A stretch of DNA of 6,780 bases from NCBI GenBank assembly GCA_003506745.1, contig DNYQ01000110.1, positions 1 through 6,780 on the forward strand, read 5' to 3'. This DNA comes from Syntrophaceae bacterium (GTDB taxonomy: Bacteria; Desulfobacterota; Syntrophia; Syntrophales; Smithellaceae). The position numbers were made by a program, and so were the translations under genes. Positions 1 to 6,135 of the stretch are shown piece after piece. How positions within the stretch are numbered: position 1 is the first letter of the stretch; every line of letters begins with the position of its first letter. Under the pieces are notes generated by a model. It searched no databases. It saw only the letters and a list, made by a program, of their open reading frames with translations, and was not told where the DNA came from.

Positions 1-23
1 CGTAAGGGATCAGGAAATCTGAA

Positions 24-50
24 CCTTCAGCCTTGGGCTTCAGCCTTTGG
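24..50 (-). repeat. Degenerate heptanucleotide tandem array across a stop codon
   Basis: On the plus strand the units are CCTTCAG (24-30), CCTTGGG (31-37), CTTCAG (38-43, one base short) and CCTTTGG (44-50). The 10-base CTTCAGCCTT occurs exactly twice (25-34 and 38-47). The stop codon TGA (42-40) and most of the last three codons (TKG) of the membrane-protein gene come from this array. It matches the array at 6136-6156 in unit and orientation. Confidence 0.6.
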
Positions 51-1026
51 TCTTATTCATCTGCTTGGTCATGTCGGAAATGGAGAACCTGTTGAAGGGC
101 AGGAAGATGACACCCAGGATGACAACCGTCGCGATAGACAGGAAATGGTAAACAAGGGCAAAAGAAAAGGCTTCGGGTCTGGCGACGCCGAAAAGACTCA
201 GCCCCAGGATACAGGCATAATGCCAGTTGCCGATGAAGCCCGGCGCGGTGGGAATGGCGATGCCGGCAATCAGAATGACCATGACCACAAACGCTGCCAG
301 AGCCGGCAGATTAAAATCGAAAGCCAAAAGCAGAGCATAAATCGCGGCGACATCCACAAGCCAGACGACGGCGGACAAAATCAATAGATAAAAAAGCCTT
401 TTCACATCCGTTATCACTTGAAATCCGTCAATAAAATGGTGGATTACTTTATGAACGGCCTGTGCAAGTTTACCGGGTATCCGCCGTAAAATCCGGTCGA
501 TGATTCCAACCGCTGTTTCCCTGCGCCATACTAAACCTGCCACCAGGGCGATCATCGCCATCGTCAGAATAAAAAAAATGACGCCGGACTTGATCATCCA
601 GGAAGGTAAATCATCCTGCAGGATGAGAACCGCAACGGTGATGGTCAGTACGGCGAGGCTGTCCAGCACCCTTTCCACAACAATCGTTCCCAGCGCTGAA
701 GACATTTTGATCGGACTTTTTTGTGCGATGAGATAGGGTCTGGCCAGTTCGCCGATGCGGGCCGGAATCGCAGCAATTGCCAGGAAGCCGACACTGGTTA
801 CCGCAAAGAGCGTCAATTGAGAGATTTTTCCCAGCGGCTGAAGAATGACGCCCCAACGGTAGGAGCGCAGCGCCTGCATGAAAACGATAAAGAAAAGAGA
901 CCCTACGGCGTATCCGAAATTAATTTTCTTCAGGTGAGCAATGGTTTCATCAAAATGGATGCCCCGAATGGAGAAGTAAATCAGGATCATGCCCAGCATG
1001 ATGCCGAAAAGAAGTTTCTTATTCAT
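40..1026 (-). CDS. UPF0104 / LPG_synthase_TM (flippase-like) family inner-membrane protein
   Basis: Polytopic inner-membrane protein of 328 residues with about 7-8 hydrophobic helices (roughly 4-20, 38-53, 69-88, 112-137, 147-166, 211-237, 241-262, 286-310). Family signatures are visible: RSYRW at 54-58, IPARIGELARP at 87-97, TIVVERVLDS at 114-123, and IPTAPGFIGNWHY at 258-270. These mark the domain shared with the membrane part of MprF (lysylphosphatidylglycerol synthase/flippase). The C-terminal aminoacyl-transfer domain of MprF is absent, so lipid aminoacylation is not expected; lipid or glycan-lipid translocation is a reasonable but unproven role. An in-frame TAA lies 8 codons upstream with no alternative start between, so ATG at 1026 is fixed, although the nearest Shine-Dalgarno-like AAGGG is about 17 bases away. 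The last three codons and the TGA stop lie within a heptamer repeat. A possible -10 (TATAAG, 1049-1044) lies upstream without a good -35. Confidence 0.9.
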   Translation of the reverse strand: MNKKLLFGIMLGMILIYFSIRGIHFDETIAHLKKINFGYAVGSLFFIVFMQALRSYRWGVILQPLGKISQLTLFAVTSVGFLAIAAIPARIGELARPYLIAQKSPIKMSSALGTIVVERVLDSLAVLTITVAVLILQDDLPSWMIKSGVIFFILTMAMIALVAGLVWRRETAVGIIDRILRRIPGKLAQAVHKVIHHFIDGFQVITDVKRLFYLLILSAVVWLVDVAAIYALLLAFDFNLPALAAFVVMVILIAGIAIPTAPGFIGNWHYACILGLSLFGVARPEAFSFALVYHFLSIATVVILGVIFLPFNRFSISDMTKQMNKTKG

Positions 1027-1056
1027 GAAATGCCAAGCGGGCCCTTATATCGATGC

Positions 1057-1095
1057 AAAAAAAACAATCACCTCGCAGCAAGCTTAAGGCGAATT
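1057..1095 (-). terminator. Probable intrinsic terminator after the lipoprotein gene
   Basis: On the minus strand, an imperfect stem pairs 1095-1087 with 1073-1066 (AAT plus CGCCT against AGGTGATT, with one bulged base at 1092 and one G-U pair), closing a 13-base loop; one base later comes T8 (1064-1057). The G-U pair is stable only in the minus-strand RNA. The stem is weaker than the purC terminator but the U-tract is long. Confidence 0.5.
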
Positions 1096-1119
1096 AACGC
1101 TCGTCTTGCCAAAGCGGGA

Positions 1120-1521
1120 TTAAATCTTGGACAGGTTATCGGCTATTCTATCATGGAGAAGCTGTGAGGACAGCTTATTGCCGACTAAGCCTACTCGAAT
1201 GCCGACCGTTATCTGGTTTTTTGCCCGATAGGTTATTTCAAACTTCACCTTTTCATCATTGATTGTGGCCGTAATCGTTCCCTTGGCGATTTCTTTGACC
1301 GGCTGGACTTCCGTGCCGCGCATATCGGCGACTGTTTTCTCGCAGGCATTCCAGACTTTATCGAAAGACGCGATGTAGTCCGTTTTCAATTCGCCGTTGA
1401 TGTAAAAATAGGTTCCCGTGCCTGCACCGACCGCCGCTCCGCCTACCACCAGCGCGGCACAGCCGGAAAGGAGAAAAAGAACAAATAAGCAGACCATGAG
1501 GCGATATTTATTGTTTTTCAT
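1120..1521 (-). CDS. DUF3568-like lipoprotein of unknown function
   Basis: Predicted envelope lipoprotein of 133 residues. The N-terminus has a charged segment (MKNNKYR), a hydrophobic core (about 8-17), and lipobox LSGC with the lipidated cysteine at C21, the site for Lgt/LspA processing. Residues 22-23 are AA, without the Asp at +2 that causes inner-membrane retention, so outer-membrane sorting by Lol is expected. A Gly/Ala-rich stretch (27-36) leads to GTYFYINGELKTDY, followed by an alpha/beta domain with helix FDKVWNACEKTVADM and strands GTITATI and KFEITYR. This layout matches the DUF3568 group I recall mainly from deltaproteobacteria; that assignment is from memory of the pattern. No function is known. 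Start ATG has GGAGG with ideal spacing. It has its own predicted promoter and a U-rich terminator after it, so it is probably monocistronic. Confidence 0.85.
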   Translation of the reverse strand: MKNNKYRLMVCLFVLFLLSGCAALVVGGAAVGAGTGTYFYINGELKTDYIASFDKVWNACEKTVADMRGTEVQPVKEIAKGTITATINDEKVKFEITYRAKNQITVGIRVGLVGNKLSSQLLHDRIADNLSKI

Positions 1522-1552
1522 ATAGATTCCTCCAGATCATTCGAGTTGGCTC

Positions 1553-1582
1553 ATTTTAAACATATTGCGGAATGGATTGCAA
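1553..1582 (-). promoter_or_regulatory. Predicted sigma70-type promoter for the lipoprotein gene
   Basis: Minus strand TTGCAA (1582-1577, 4/6), 18-base spacer, TAAAAT (1558-1553, 5/6). It lies in the 92-base gap after dnaJ and about 30 bases before the lipoprotein start, which has a strong GGAGG (1533-1529) 7 bases ahead of the ATG. This implies the lipoprotein can be expressed independently of dnaJ. Confidence 0.5.
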
Positions 1583-1613
1583 CTTGATTATGTTACATCA
1601 CTTATCGATGCCG

Positions 1614-2672
1614 CTATCTGAGCTTTTCAAATTCCCGCAGCAGGTCTTCCTGTTTTCTCGTCAACTCCGTTGGAATTTTGACGAAGACTTCAATGATCTG
1701 ATCGCCCCGGCCGTATCCCTGCAGATGAGGGATGCCTTTACCCTTAAGGCGGAATGTGTGTCCGGTTTGCGTTCCTCTGGGAATTTTAATTTTTTCAGTT
1801 TCTTTCAAAGTGGGAACTTCAATCGTTGCGCCCAGCGCCGCCTGCACAAAAGAGATGGGGATACGGCATAAAACATCGTCTTCCGAGCGAACGAAGAATT
1901 CGTGGTCTTCCACCTGTAAAAAAACATACAGGTCCCCGCTGGGGCCTCCCTGTTTCCCCGCTTCGCCTTCGCCGCGCAGACGCAGGCGCGAGCCGGTTTC
2001 CACACCGGCGGGGATTTTCAACTCGACCGTTTTGTGCTGCTTTTCCTTGCCTGTGCCGCGGCATGTATGGCAAGGTTTGGCAATGAATTTACCGTGCCCG
2101 TTACAGTGGGGGCAGGTGGAACTGATGGTAAAAAAACCACTGGATTGAACAACCTGACCCCTGCCTTGGCAGGTTGGGCAGGTCGCAGGAACCGTGCCGG
2201 GCGACGCGCCCGTTCCCGCACATTCATGACAGATATGGAGTTTCTCCAGATCGATGGTTGTGGTCAGACCGAAGGCCGCGTCGAGAAAAGATATTTTCAG
2301 GTCGTAGCGCAGATCAGCGCCGGCCCGCGCGGCTTGACGTGATCGTCCTCGACCGCGCTGGCGGCCAAAACCGAAAACGTCTTCAAAGATATCGCCGAAA
2401 TTGGAGAAGACGTCGTCAAAGCCGCTGAAACCCTGGAACCCGGTGTTGCTCAAGCCGGCATGGCCATAATGATCATAGATTTCTCTTTTTTGCCGGTCGC
2501 TTAAGACTTCGTAGGCTTCGGCGGCTTCCTTGAATTTTTCCTCCGATTGCTTGTCTCCCGGGTTTTTGTCGGGATGGCATTGCATGGCTATTTTCCGGTA
2601 GTTTTTCTTGAGTTCTTCATCCGAAGCTGTTTTGCCGACGCCCAGAATTTCGTAATAATCCCTCTTGATCAT
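1614..2672 (-). CDS. dnaJ: Chaperone DnaJ (Hsp40 co-chaperone, zinc-finger type)
   Basis: Cytoplasmic co-chaperone that delivers unfolded clients to DnaK and stimulates its ATPase. The full class I (type A) architecture is visible in 352 residues, slightly shorter than E. coli (376). The J-domain covers about 4-70 with the essential HPD at 33-35. A G/F-rich region covers about 71-105, followed by an Arg-rich stretch at 104-116. The zinc-binding domain has four intact CxxCxGxG repeats starting at C148, C165, C187 and C201. C-terminal beta-sandwich client-binding domains cover about 212-335. The start ATG overlaps the stop of the upstream TPR-like gene by 4 bases (ATGA); a GGAGG about 15 bases upstream is too distant to be ideal, so coupling probably drives translation. 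dnaK and grpE are not adjacent, so the partner genes must be elsewhere; it could be a second DnaJ paralogue. The stop is TAG. No clear terminator follows. Confidence 0.96.
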   Translation of the reverse strand: MIKRDYYEILGVGKTASDEELKKNYRKIAMQCHPDKNPGDKQSEEKFKEAAEAYEVLSDRQKREIYDHYGHAGLSNTGFQGFSGFDDVFSNFGDIFEDVFGFGRQRGRGRSRQAARAGADLRYDLKISFLDAAFGLTTTIDLEKLHICHECAGTGASPGTVPATCPTCQGRGQVVQSSGFFTISSTCPHCNGHGKFIAKPCHTCRGTGKEKQHKTVELKIPAGVETGSRLRLRGEGEAGKQGGPSGDLYVFLQVEDHEFFVRSEDDVLCRIPISFVQAALGATIEVPTLKETEKIKIPRGTQTGHTFRLKGKGIPHLQGYGRGDQIIEVFVKIPTELTRKQEDLLREFEKLR

Positions 2673-3067
2673 GCGCTTTGTTTTGATTCCTCCGCTTTCA
2701 TCTTATTCATGAGCGCGTTCATCAATCCGGTATTGCTCGTTTTTTCAAGAGCTTGTTTTGCAAAAGCGTATTTTCCAAGCTCCATGGCCGTTTGGGCGAT
2801 GTTTTCCCAATCGGCGTCTCGAAGCTCAATGCCCAGCGCCCTTGCCGCGCCTTGAAAAAGAAAGACATCGCCGCCGGCAAGGGCGATGTCTTTGATTTTT
2901 TGCATGCCGGCGAGATGTTCGGCCTTGGCATAAAAATCCAACGCATCCGAAAGCGCACCGGCTTCCAGATACATGTCCCCGGTGCTGATCAGTGATGCGG
3001 GGGATGTCTTATCAATATATAAAATTTTTTGTTTTAATCGGTAATCCGGCAGTTTTCCAGCGCTCAA
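2669..3067 (-). CDS. Small TPR-like helical-repeat protein, translationally coupled to dnaJ
   Basis: I do not recognise a named family. From the TTG at 3067 the product has 132 residues, with no signal peptide or membrane segment, so it is probably cytoplasmic. Two stretches fit the TPR pattern: residues 26-49 (G30, Y33, A42, Y46, A49 at TPR positions 8, 11, 20, 24, 27) and 87-110 (W87, A91, A94, G98, A103, L107 at positions 4, 8, 11, 15, 20, 24). The region between (about 56-80) is also helical and Ala-rich. The C-terminus is charged ([12 protein letters not shown]). TPR folds usually bind other proteins. Its stop codon overlaps the dnaJ start as ATGA, so the two are co-translated, which suggests (inference) a role linked to the DnaJ co-chaperone, such as client or partner binding. 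No catalytic motif is seen. Confidence 0.8.
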   Translation of the reverse strand: MSAGKLPDYRLKQKILYIDKTSPASLISTGDMYLEAGALSDALDFYAKAEHLAGMQKIKDIALAGGDVFLFQGAARALGIELRDADWENIAQTAMELGKYAFAKQALEKTSNTGLMNALMNKMKAEESKQSA

Positions 3068-3073
3068 CGAAAT

Positions 3074-3080
3074 CCTCCTC
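3074..3080 (-). promoter_or_regulatory. Ribosome-binding site that sets a TTG start for the TPR-like gene
   Basis: GAGGAGG on the minus strand with a 6-base spacer to TTG at 3067. No ATG or GTG lies at a suitable distance. A longer in-frame reading from a TTG at 3082 would put this site inside the gene, so the TTG at 3067 is preferred. Confidence 0.75.
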
Positions 3081-3113
3081 AAAAAAACGACGCCGTGAGG
3101 ATAAACACGGCGT
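3081..3113 (-). terminator. Strong intrinsic terminator after purC
   Basis: Read on the minus strand: stem ACGCCGTG (3113-3106), 8-base loop (3105-3098), perfectly complementary CACGGCGT (3097-3090), two bases, then T7 (3087-3081). A GC-rich 8-bp perfect stem followed by a U-tract is the classical rho-independent form. It ends transcription from the purC side. The Shine-Dalgarno of the next gene (3080-3074) begins one base after the T-tract. Confidence 0.85.
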
Positions 3114-3141
3114 AATGTAATAACGGTTCGGTGTCTGTCAA
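3114..3141 (-). promoter_or_regulatory. Predicted sigma70-type promoter for the TPR-dnaJ pair
   Basis: In the purC-TPR gap the minus strand has a perfect -35 box TTGACA (3141-3136), a 16-base spacer, and TACATT (3119-3114; 4/6, matching the most conserved positions T1, A2 and T6). A start site about 7 bases downstream would fall near 3107, inside the 5' arm of the terminator hairpin that begins at 3113. It is the best promoter candidate for the downstream genes, whose only other source would be read-through of that terminator. Not tested. Confidence 0.5.
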
Positions 3142-3157
3142 TGGTTTTGGGAAAATA

Positions 3158-4039
3158 TTATTTTACCAGGCGTGAAAACGCCTCTTTATATTTAGCCCTG
3201 GTTTTTTCGATAATATCCGGCGGCAATTCGGGCGCGGGCGGTTTCTGATTCCAATGGATCGAAAGCAGATAATCGCGCAAAAACTGTTTATCGAAACTTT
3301 TCTGAGAGCGCCCTTCTTCGTAATCATCGGCCGGCCATAAACGCGATGAGTCGGGTGTAAGCAATTCATCAATCAAAATCAATTTCCCGTCGATCAGGCC
3401 GAATTCCATTTTGGTGTCGGCGATGATCATACCGGCTTTTAAAGCGATGGAGGCCGCCCGTTCGTAAATAGCCAGGGATGTTTTGATCACCTGCTCCGTG
3501 AGCTCCACGCCGATGATATCCTCCATTTCGACCCGTGTGATCGGCGAATCATGCTGACCTTCCGGAGCCTTCGTGGTCGGGGTAAAAATTGTTGGAGACA
3601 GTTTGCAGGATTCTTTCAATCCCTCCGGCAGTTTAATGCCGGAAACGGATTGGCTGTGGCGGTAATCATTCCAGCCGGAGCCGGCCAGATATCCCCGCAC
3701 GATACATTCCACCGGCAGGGGCGTTGCCTTTTTGACCAGCATGCTTCGTCCCTGCATGCTTTCGAAATAGGGGGCGCATTCCGGAGGAAAATCAGCGGCA
3801 TTCGTGGAGACGATATGATTGCCGATAATATCCTCCATCTTTTGAAACCAGAAGGCGGACATTGTGTTCAGAATAATGCCTTTACCGGGAATCGGATTGG
3901 GCATAATGACGTCAAAAGCGGAAATCCGGTCTGTGGCTACAAGCAGCAGATAATTCTTTACCGCATAAATGTCGCGCACTTTGCCGCGTTTGATGAATTT
4001 CAGCTTCGGGAAATTGGTCTGTGCAATGGTTTTAGTCAT
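3158..4039 (-). CDS. purC: Phosphoribosylaminoimidazole-succinocarboxamide (SAICAR) synthetase
   Basis: Catalyses the ATP-dependent ligation of CAIR and L-aspartate to SAICAR in de novo purine synthesis, in the cytoplasm. At 293 residues it is the long form (as in yeast Ade1 and many non-enteric bacteria) rather than the 237-residue E. coli form. Motifs in order: RGKVRDIY at 18-25 (nucleotide-binding loop), ATDRISAFD at 35-43, VECIVRGYLAGSGW at 110-123, FTPTTKAPEGQHD at 152-164, IIADTKMEFG at 205-214, DELLTPDSSRLW at 224-235, and KSFDKQFLRDYL at 247-258. All signature regions are intact, and the C-terminal PPDIIEKTRAKYKEAF helix is typical. The start ATG at 4039 is preceded by AAGGA. It forms a tight pair with the upstream MBL hydrolase, and no other pur gene is in the window. 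The stop is TAA; a strong intrinsic terminator follows about 45 bases later. Confidence 0.97.
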   Translation of the reverse strand: MTKTIAQTNFPKLKFIKRGKVRDIYAVKNYLLLVATDRISAFDVIMPNPIPGKGIILNTMSAFWFQKMEDIIGNHIVSTNAADFPPECAPYFESMQGRSMLVKKATPLPVECIVRGYLAGSGWNDYRHSQSVSGIKLPEGLKESCKLSPTIFTPTTKAPEGQHDSPITRVEMEDIIGVELTEQVIKTSLAIYERAASIALKAGMIIADTKMEFGLIDGKLILIDELLTPDSSRLWPADDYEEGRSQKSFDKQFLRDYLLSIHWNQKPPAPELPPDIIEKTRAKYKEAFSRLVK

Positions 4040-4050
4040 CGGTCGTCTGT

Positions 4051-4055
4051 TCCTT
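4051..4055 (-). promoter_or_regulatory. purC ribosome-binding site overlapping the upstream stop codon
   Basis: AAGGA on the minus strand, with an 11-base spacer to the purC ATG at 4039. Its first base is the last base of the hydrolase TAA stop (4057-4055). This favours co-transcription and coupled translation of the two genes. Confidence 0.65.
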
Positions 4056-4684
4056 TATTGAACTGAGGGGTTATATTTTTTTTCGTGTCCGATGGTGGAC
4101 GTCGGGGTGCGGCCGTAATTGTGGCCGGGCAGCACCCTGGTGTCATCCGGCAGTGTGAAGAGTTTCGTTTTGATGGCCTGGTACATCGTTTGCCATGAGC
4201 CGCCGGGCAGGTCGGTGCGGCCGACCGCTTCCACAAACAGCGTGTCGCCGGTGAAAATATAACCCGGTGTGTAAAGACACATGCCGCCGGGTGAATGGCC
4301 GGGCGTGTGGATGACGTTCAATTCAATATTTCCCACAGAAATGATGTCTTTGTCTTTCACAAGAATATCCGGGGGGGGCGATGGTTTCGCTCCGAACATT
4401 TTGAGCATCATCGCCGGTGTGGAGGTGAGCATGACGGCGTCGTCTTCGTGTACGATGATTTTAGCGCCGGTCAGTTTTTTCATTTCCGCGTTGCCGCCGA
4501 TGTGATCTACATGACCGTGTGTGTTGACGATATAGTTGATTCGCAAATTGTTTTTCACCGCCGTTGAGAGAATTTCATGAGTGTTGTCGGCCGGATCAAT
4601 AACCAGTGCGTCGCCGGTGACGGGGTCCCCGACCACATAGGCGAAAACGGCCATGTGGCCGACCTGCATTTGTTGAATGAACAT
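4055..4684 (-). CDS. Metallo-beta-lactamase-fold hydrolase, glyoxalase II-like (YcbL type)
   Basis: Predicted cytoplasmic binuclear-metal hydrolase of 209 residues, about the size of the small YcbL/GloB2-like group rather than classical GloB (about 250 residues). The full set of MBL metal ligands is visible: THGHVDH at 55-61 (H56, H58, D60, H61), HTPGHSPGG at 126-134 (H130), FTGDTLF at 144-150 (D147), and LPGHN at 185-189 (H188). The GRTDLPGG segment (155-162) is typical of glyoxalase II-like enzymes. The likely chemistry is thioester hydrolysis, such as S-lactoylglutathione or a related thiol ester, but the substrate cannot be read from sequence; persulfide dioxygenase or another MBL activity remains possible. 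There is no signal peptide. The start ATG is chosen for its strong GAAGGAG. The coding strand carries a C8 run at 4378-4371 (within SPPPD, residues 102-106). It ends 15 bases before purC and its stop overlaps the purC ribosome-binding site. Confidence 0.9.
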   Translation of the reverse strand: MFIQQMQVGHMAVFAYVVGDPVTGDALVIDPADNTHEILSTAVKNNLRINYIVNTHGHVDHIGGNAEMKKLTGAKIIVHEDDAVMLTSTPAMMLKMFGAKPSPPPDILVKDKDIISVGNIELNVIHTPGHSPGGMCLYTPGYIFTGDTLFVEAVGRTDLPGGSWQTMYQAIKTKLFTLPDDTRVLPGHNYGRTPTSTIGHEKKYNPSVQ

Positions 4685-4689
4685 AACCA

Positions 4690-4696
4690 CTCCTTC
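4690..4696 (-). promoter_or_regulatory. Ribosome-binding site that sets the MBL hydrolase start
   Basis: GAAGGAG on the minus strand, separated by 5 bases (TGGTT) from the ATG at 4684. It selects this ATG over an in-frame GTG at 4723, which has no Shine-Dalgarno match and would place the GAAGGAG inside the coding region. Confidence 0.8.
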
Positions 4697-4713
4697 AAAA
4701 ATAATAGATGCGT

Positions 4714-4743
4714 AAACTAGCACGATCGTGTGGAATTCGTCAA
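4714..4743 (-). promoter_or_regulatory. Possible weak promoter upstream of the MBL hydrolase, with a palindrome in the spacer
   Basis: Just after the rsmB stop codon the minus strand has TTGACG (4743-4738, 5/6 match to the -35 consensus), an 18-base spacer, and TAGTTT (4719-4714, only 3/6 match to the -10). The spacer contains the perfect 10-base palindrome CACGATCGTG at 4721-4730. The weak -10 makes this uncertain; the gene may simply be read through from rsmB. Confidence 0.3.
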
Positions 4744-4744
4744 T

Positions 4745-6091
4745 TTAATTCCTCCGTCTGAAAACGGCGCCGAAAAAGCCGTCCATCGGATACCGGTGAG
4801 GGTAAGTTCTGAAGAATCCATAACGATCCACAAAGGTTTGTAAGACGGGGGGACTGACGGGCTCGACCGTGAACTGCGGGTAGCCGGCTAAGAACCCAAG
4901 AATAACATGGTCGTTTTCCGAGGGCAAAAGGGAGCAGGTACAGTAAATAAGGCGGCCGTTTTTTTGAACCGCGGTGGCGGCGTTTTGCAGGATGGTTTTC
5001 TGGAGTTTCGCATGGGCGCTGATATCACTGGATTTTAAACGCCACTTGATCTCCGGATTGCGCCTTAGTGTGCCGGTGCCGGAACAAGGCGCGTCCACCA
5101 GAACGACGTCAAATTGCCCGGTCAACAGGGCGGGCAAAGGACAGGTGAGGTCGGCCTGCATGGTTTCGATGATCGAAATTCCTTGTCTGGAAGCGTCTTT
5201 ATTGAGTTGCGCAAGTTTCTCCGTATCACGGTCAAGGGCTACAATCCGGCCCTGGTTTTTCATCAGGGCGGCCAGATGGCTTGTTTTGCCTCCACTGCCC
5301 GAGCAAACATCAAGGATGTTTTTGCCGCTTTGGGGGCTGGCCAGGTGGGAGACCAGTTGAGCCGCCTCGTCCTGGAGTCGCAAAAGGCCTTCTTGAAAGA
5401 AAAGGGTTTTTTGAATGGGCAGGGGAGGATCAAGCAGGTTGATGCCGTCGGGCGAAAACGGCGTCGGCGCGCAGTTGAAATCTTGGGATTTGAGATGTTC
5501 CTCCAACGTCGATCTGGATATTTTCAGCGTGTTGACGCGGACAGTCGGAGGCGGCACTTCATTGTTGGCGTGGCACAGCGCCGTGGTTTCTTCCCGGCCG
5601 AAAAAATCGAGCCATTGTTCAACCAGCCACAAAGGATGGGAGTAAAAAGCCGCGATATATTCGGCTGTGTTTTTTTCCGCGCTGGGGAAGATCGTTTTAT
5701 TTGTGTTGCGCAGGTGGCTTCTCAAAACGGCATTGACTAATCCGCCGGCTCCCGGGTTGATGCGTTTGGCGATTTTTACCGCTTCATCCACGACTGCAAA
5801 GGCCGGCAGCCGGTCGCTGAATTCAAGCTGATAAAGCCCTGAACGCAGGATGTTTTTGACATTTTCTTCCATTTTGTCATAATCGCCGCGGCAAAGCCCG
5901 GCCAGAATCCAGTCCAGATGTCCCTGCATCCTCAGAACGCCATAGACCAGATGCGTGAGCAGGCGGCCGTCAGCGGTTCCGGAAAGAGATTGCTCATCCA
6001 GTTGTATATCCAGTAATTCTCCGGCGAAGGCCCGGCTGGTGGCAACCCTGTTTAATATGTCCACCGCCTGATGTCGAATCGTCTTTTTCAT
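4745..6091 (-). CDS. rsmB: 16S rRNA (cytosine-967-C5)-methyltransferase RsmB (Sun/Fmu)
   Basis: Cytoplasmic SAM-dependent enzyme that methylates C5 of C967 (E. coli numbering) in 16S rRNA. The protein is 448 residues, close to the family's usual 430-450. A NusB-like RNA-binding domain fills about residues 1-145, with RQ/AVDILNRV near the N-terminus and the GLVNAVLR motif at 117-124. The Rossmann methyltransferase follows: VRVNTLK at 184-190, SAM-binding motif I ILDVCSGSGGKT at 259-270, motif IV DAPCSGTG at 333-340 (C336), and motif VI YCTCSLLPSEN at 383-393. C386, in TCS, is the expected nucleophile. The C-terminal DGFFGAVFRR signature is present at 437-447. All key residues are intact. The start ATG at 6091 has no convincing Shine-Dalgarno sequence, but no better in-frame start is visible and the N-terminus matches the family. 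It follows fmt by 65 bases on the same strand, probably co-transcribed. The stop is TAA. Confidence 0.96.
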   Translation of the reverse strand: MKKTIRHQAVDILNRVATSRAFAGELLDIQLDEQSLSGTADGRLLTHLVYGVLRMQGHLDWILAGLCRGDYDKMEENVKNILRSGLYQLEFSDRLPAFAVVDEAVKIAKRINPGAGGLVNAVLRSHLRNTNKTIFPSAEKNTAEYIAAFYSHPLWLVEQWLDFFGREETTALCHANNEVPPPTVRVNTLKISRSTLEEHLKSQDFNCAPTPFSPDGINLLDPPLPIQKTLFFQEGLLRLQDEAAQLVSHLASPQSGKNILDVCSGSGGKTSHLAALMKNQGRIVALDRDTEKLAQLNKDASRQGISIIETMQADLTCPLPALLTGQFDVVLVDAPCSGTGTLRRNPEIKWRLKSSDISAHAKLQKTILQNAATAVQKNGRLIYCTCSLLPSENDHVILGFLAGYPQFTVEPVSPPVLQTFVDRYGFFRTYPHRYPMDGFFGAVFRRRN

Positions 6092-6135
6092 AGCGTCATT
6101 TTTACCGTTGACCTGTCATGCAGCACTTGTTGCCG

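Noticed and set aside
24..50. CRISPR-like repeat
   Set aside because: Units are 7 bases, contiguous, without spacers, and no cas gene is present.
40..1026. Full MprF lysylphosphatidylglycerol synthase
   Set aside because: Only the membrane domain is present; the soluble aminoacyl-transferase domain is missing, with the gene ending at 40.
721..1167. 148-residue open frame on the plus strand across the membrane-protein start and the intergenic gap
   Set aside because: It overlaps two supported minus-strand genes and a predicted terminator, is highly charged with no family-like pattern, and has no good start context.
1585..1613. Intrinsic terminator after dnaJ
   Set aside because: Only a very short palindrome (around ATGTAACAT) with no GC-rich stem and no T-tract.
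3068..3082. Earlier TTG start at 3082 for the TPR-like gene
   Set aside because: It would begin in the last bases of the terminator T-tract and encode the ribosome-binding site; the TTG at 3067 has ideal spacing.
4685..4723. N-terminal extension of the MBL hydrolase from GTG at 4723
   Set aside because: No Shine-Dalgarno precedes it, whereas GAAGGAG sits 5 bases before the ATG at 4684, and the shorter N-terminus (MFIQQMQVG) fits the MBL fold.
5114..5740. 208-residue open frame on the plus strand opposite rsmB
   Set aside because: It is fully antisense to a well-conserved rsmB with intact motifs; its translation shows no recognisable domain and no ribosome site was identified. It is a shadow of the minus-strand codon pattern.
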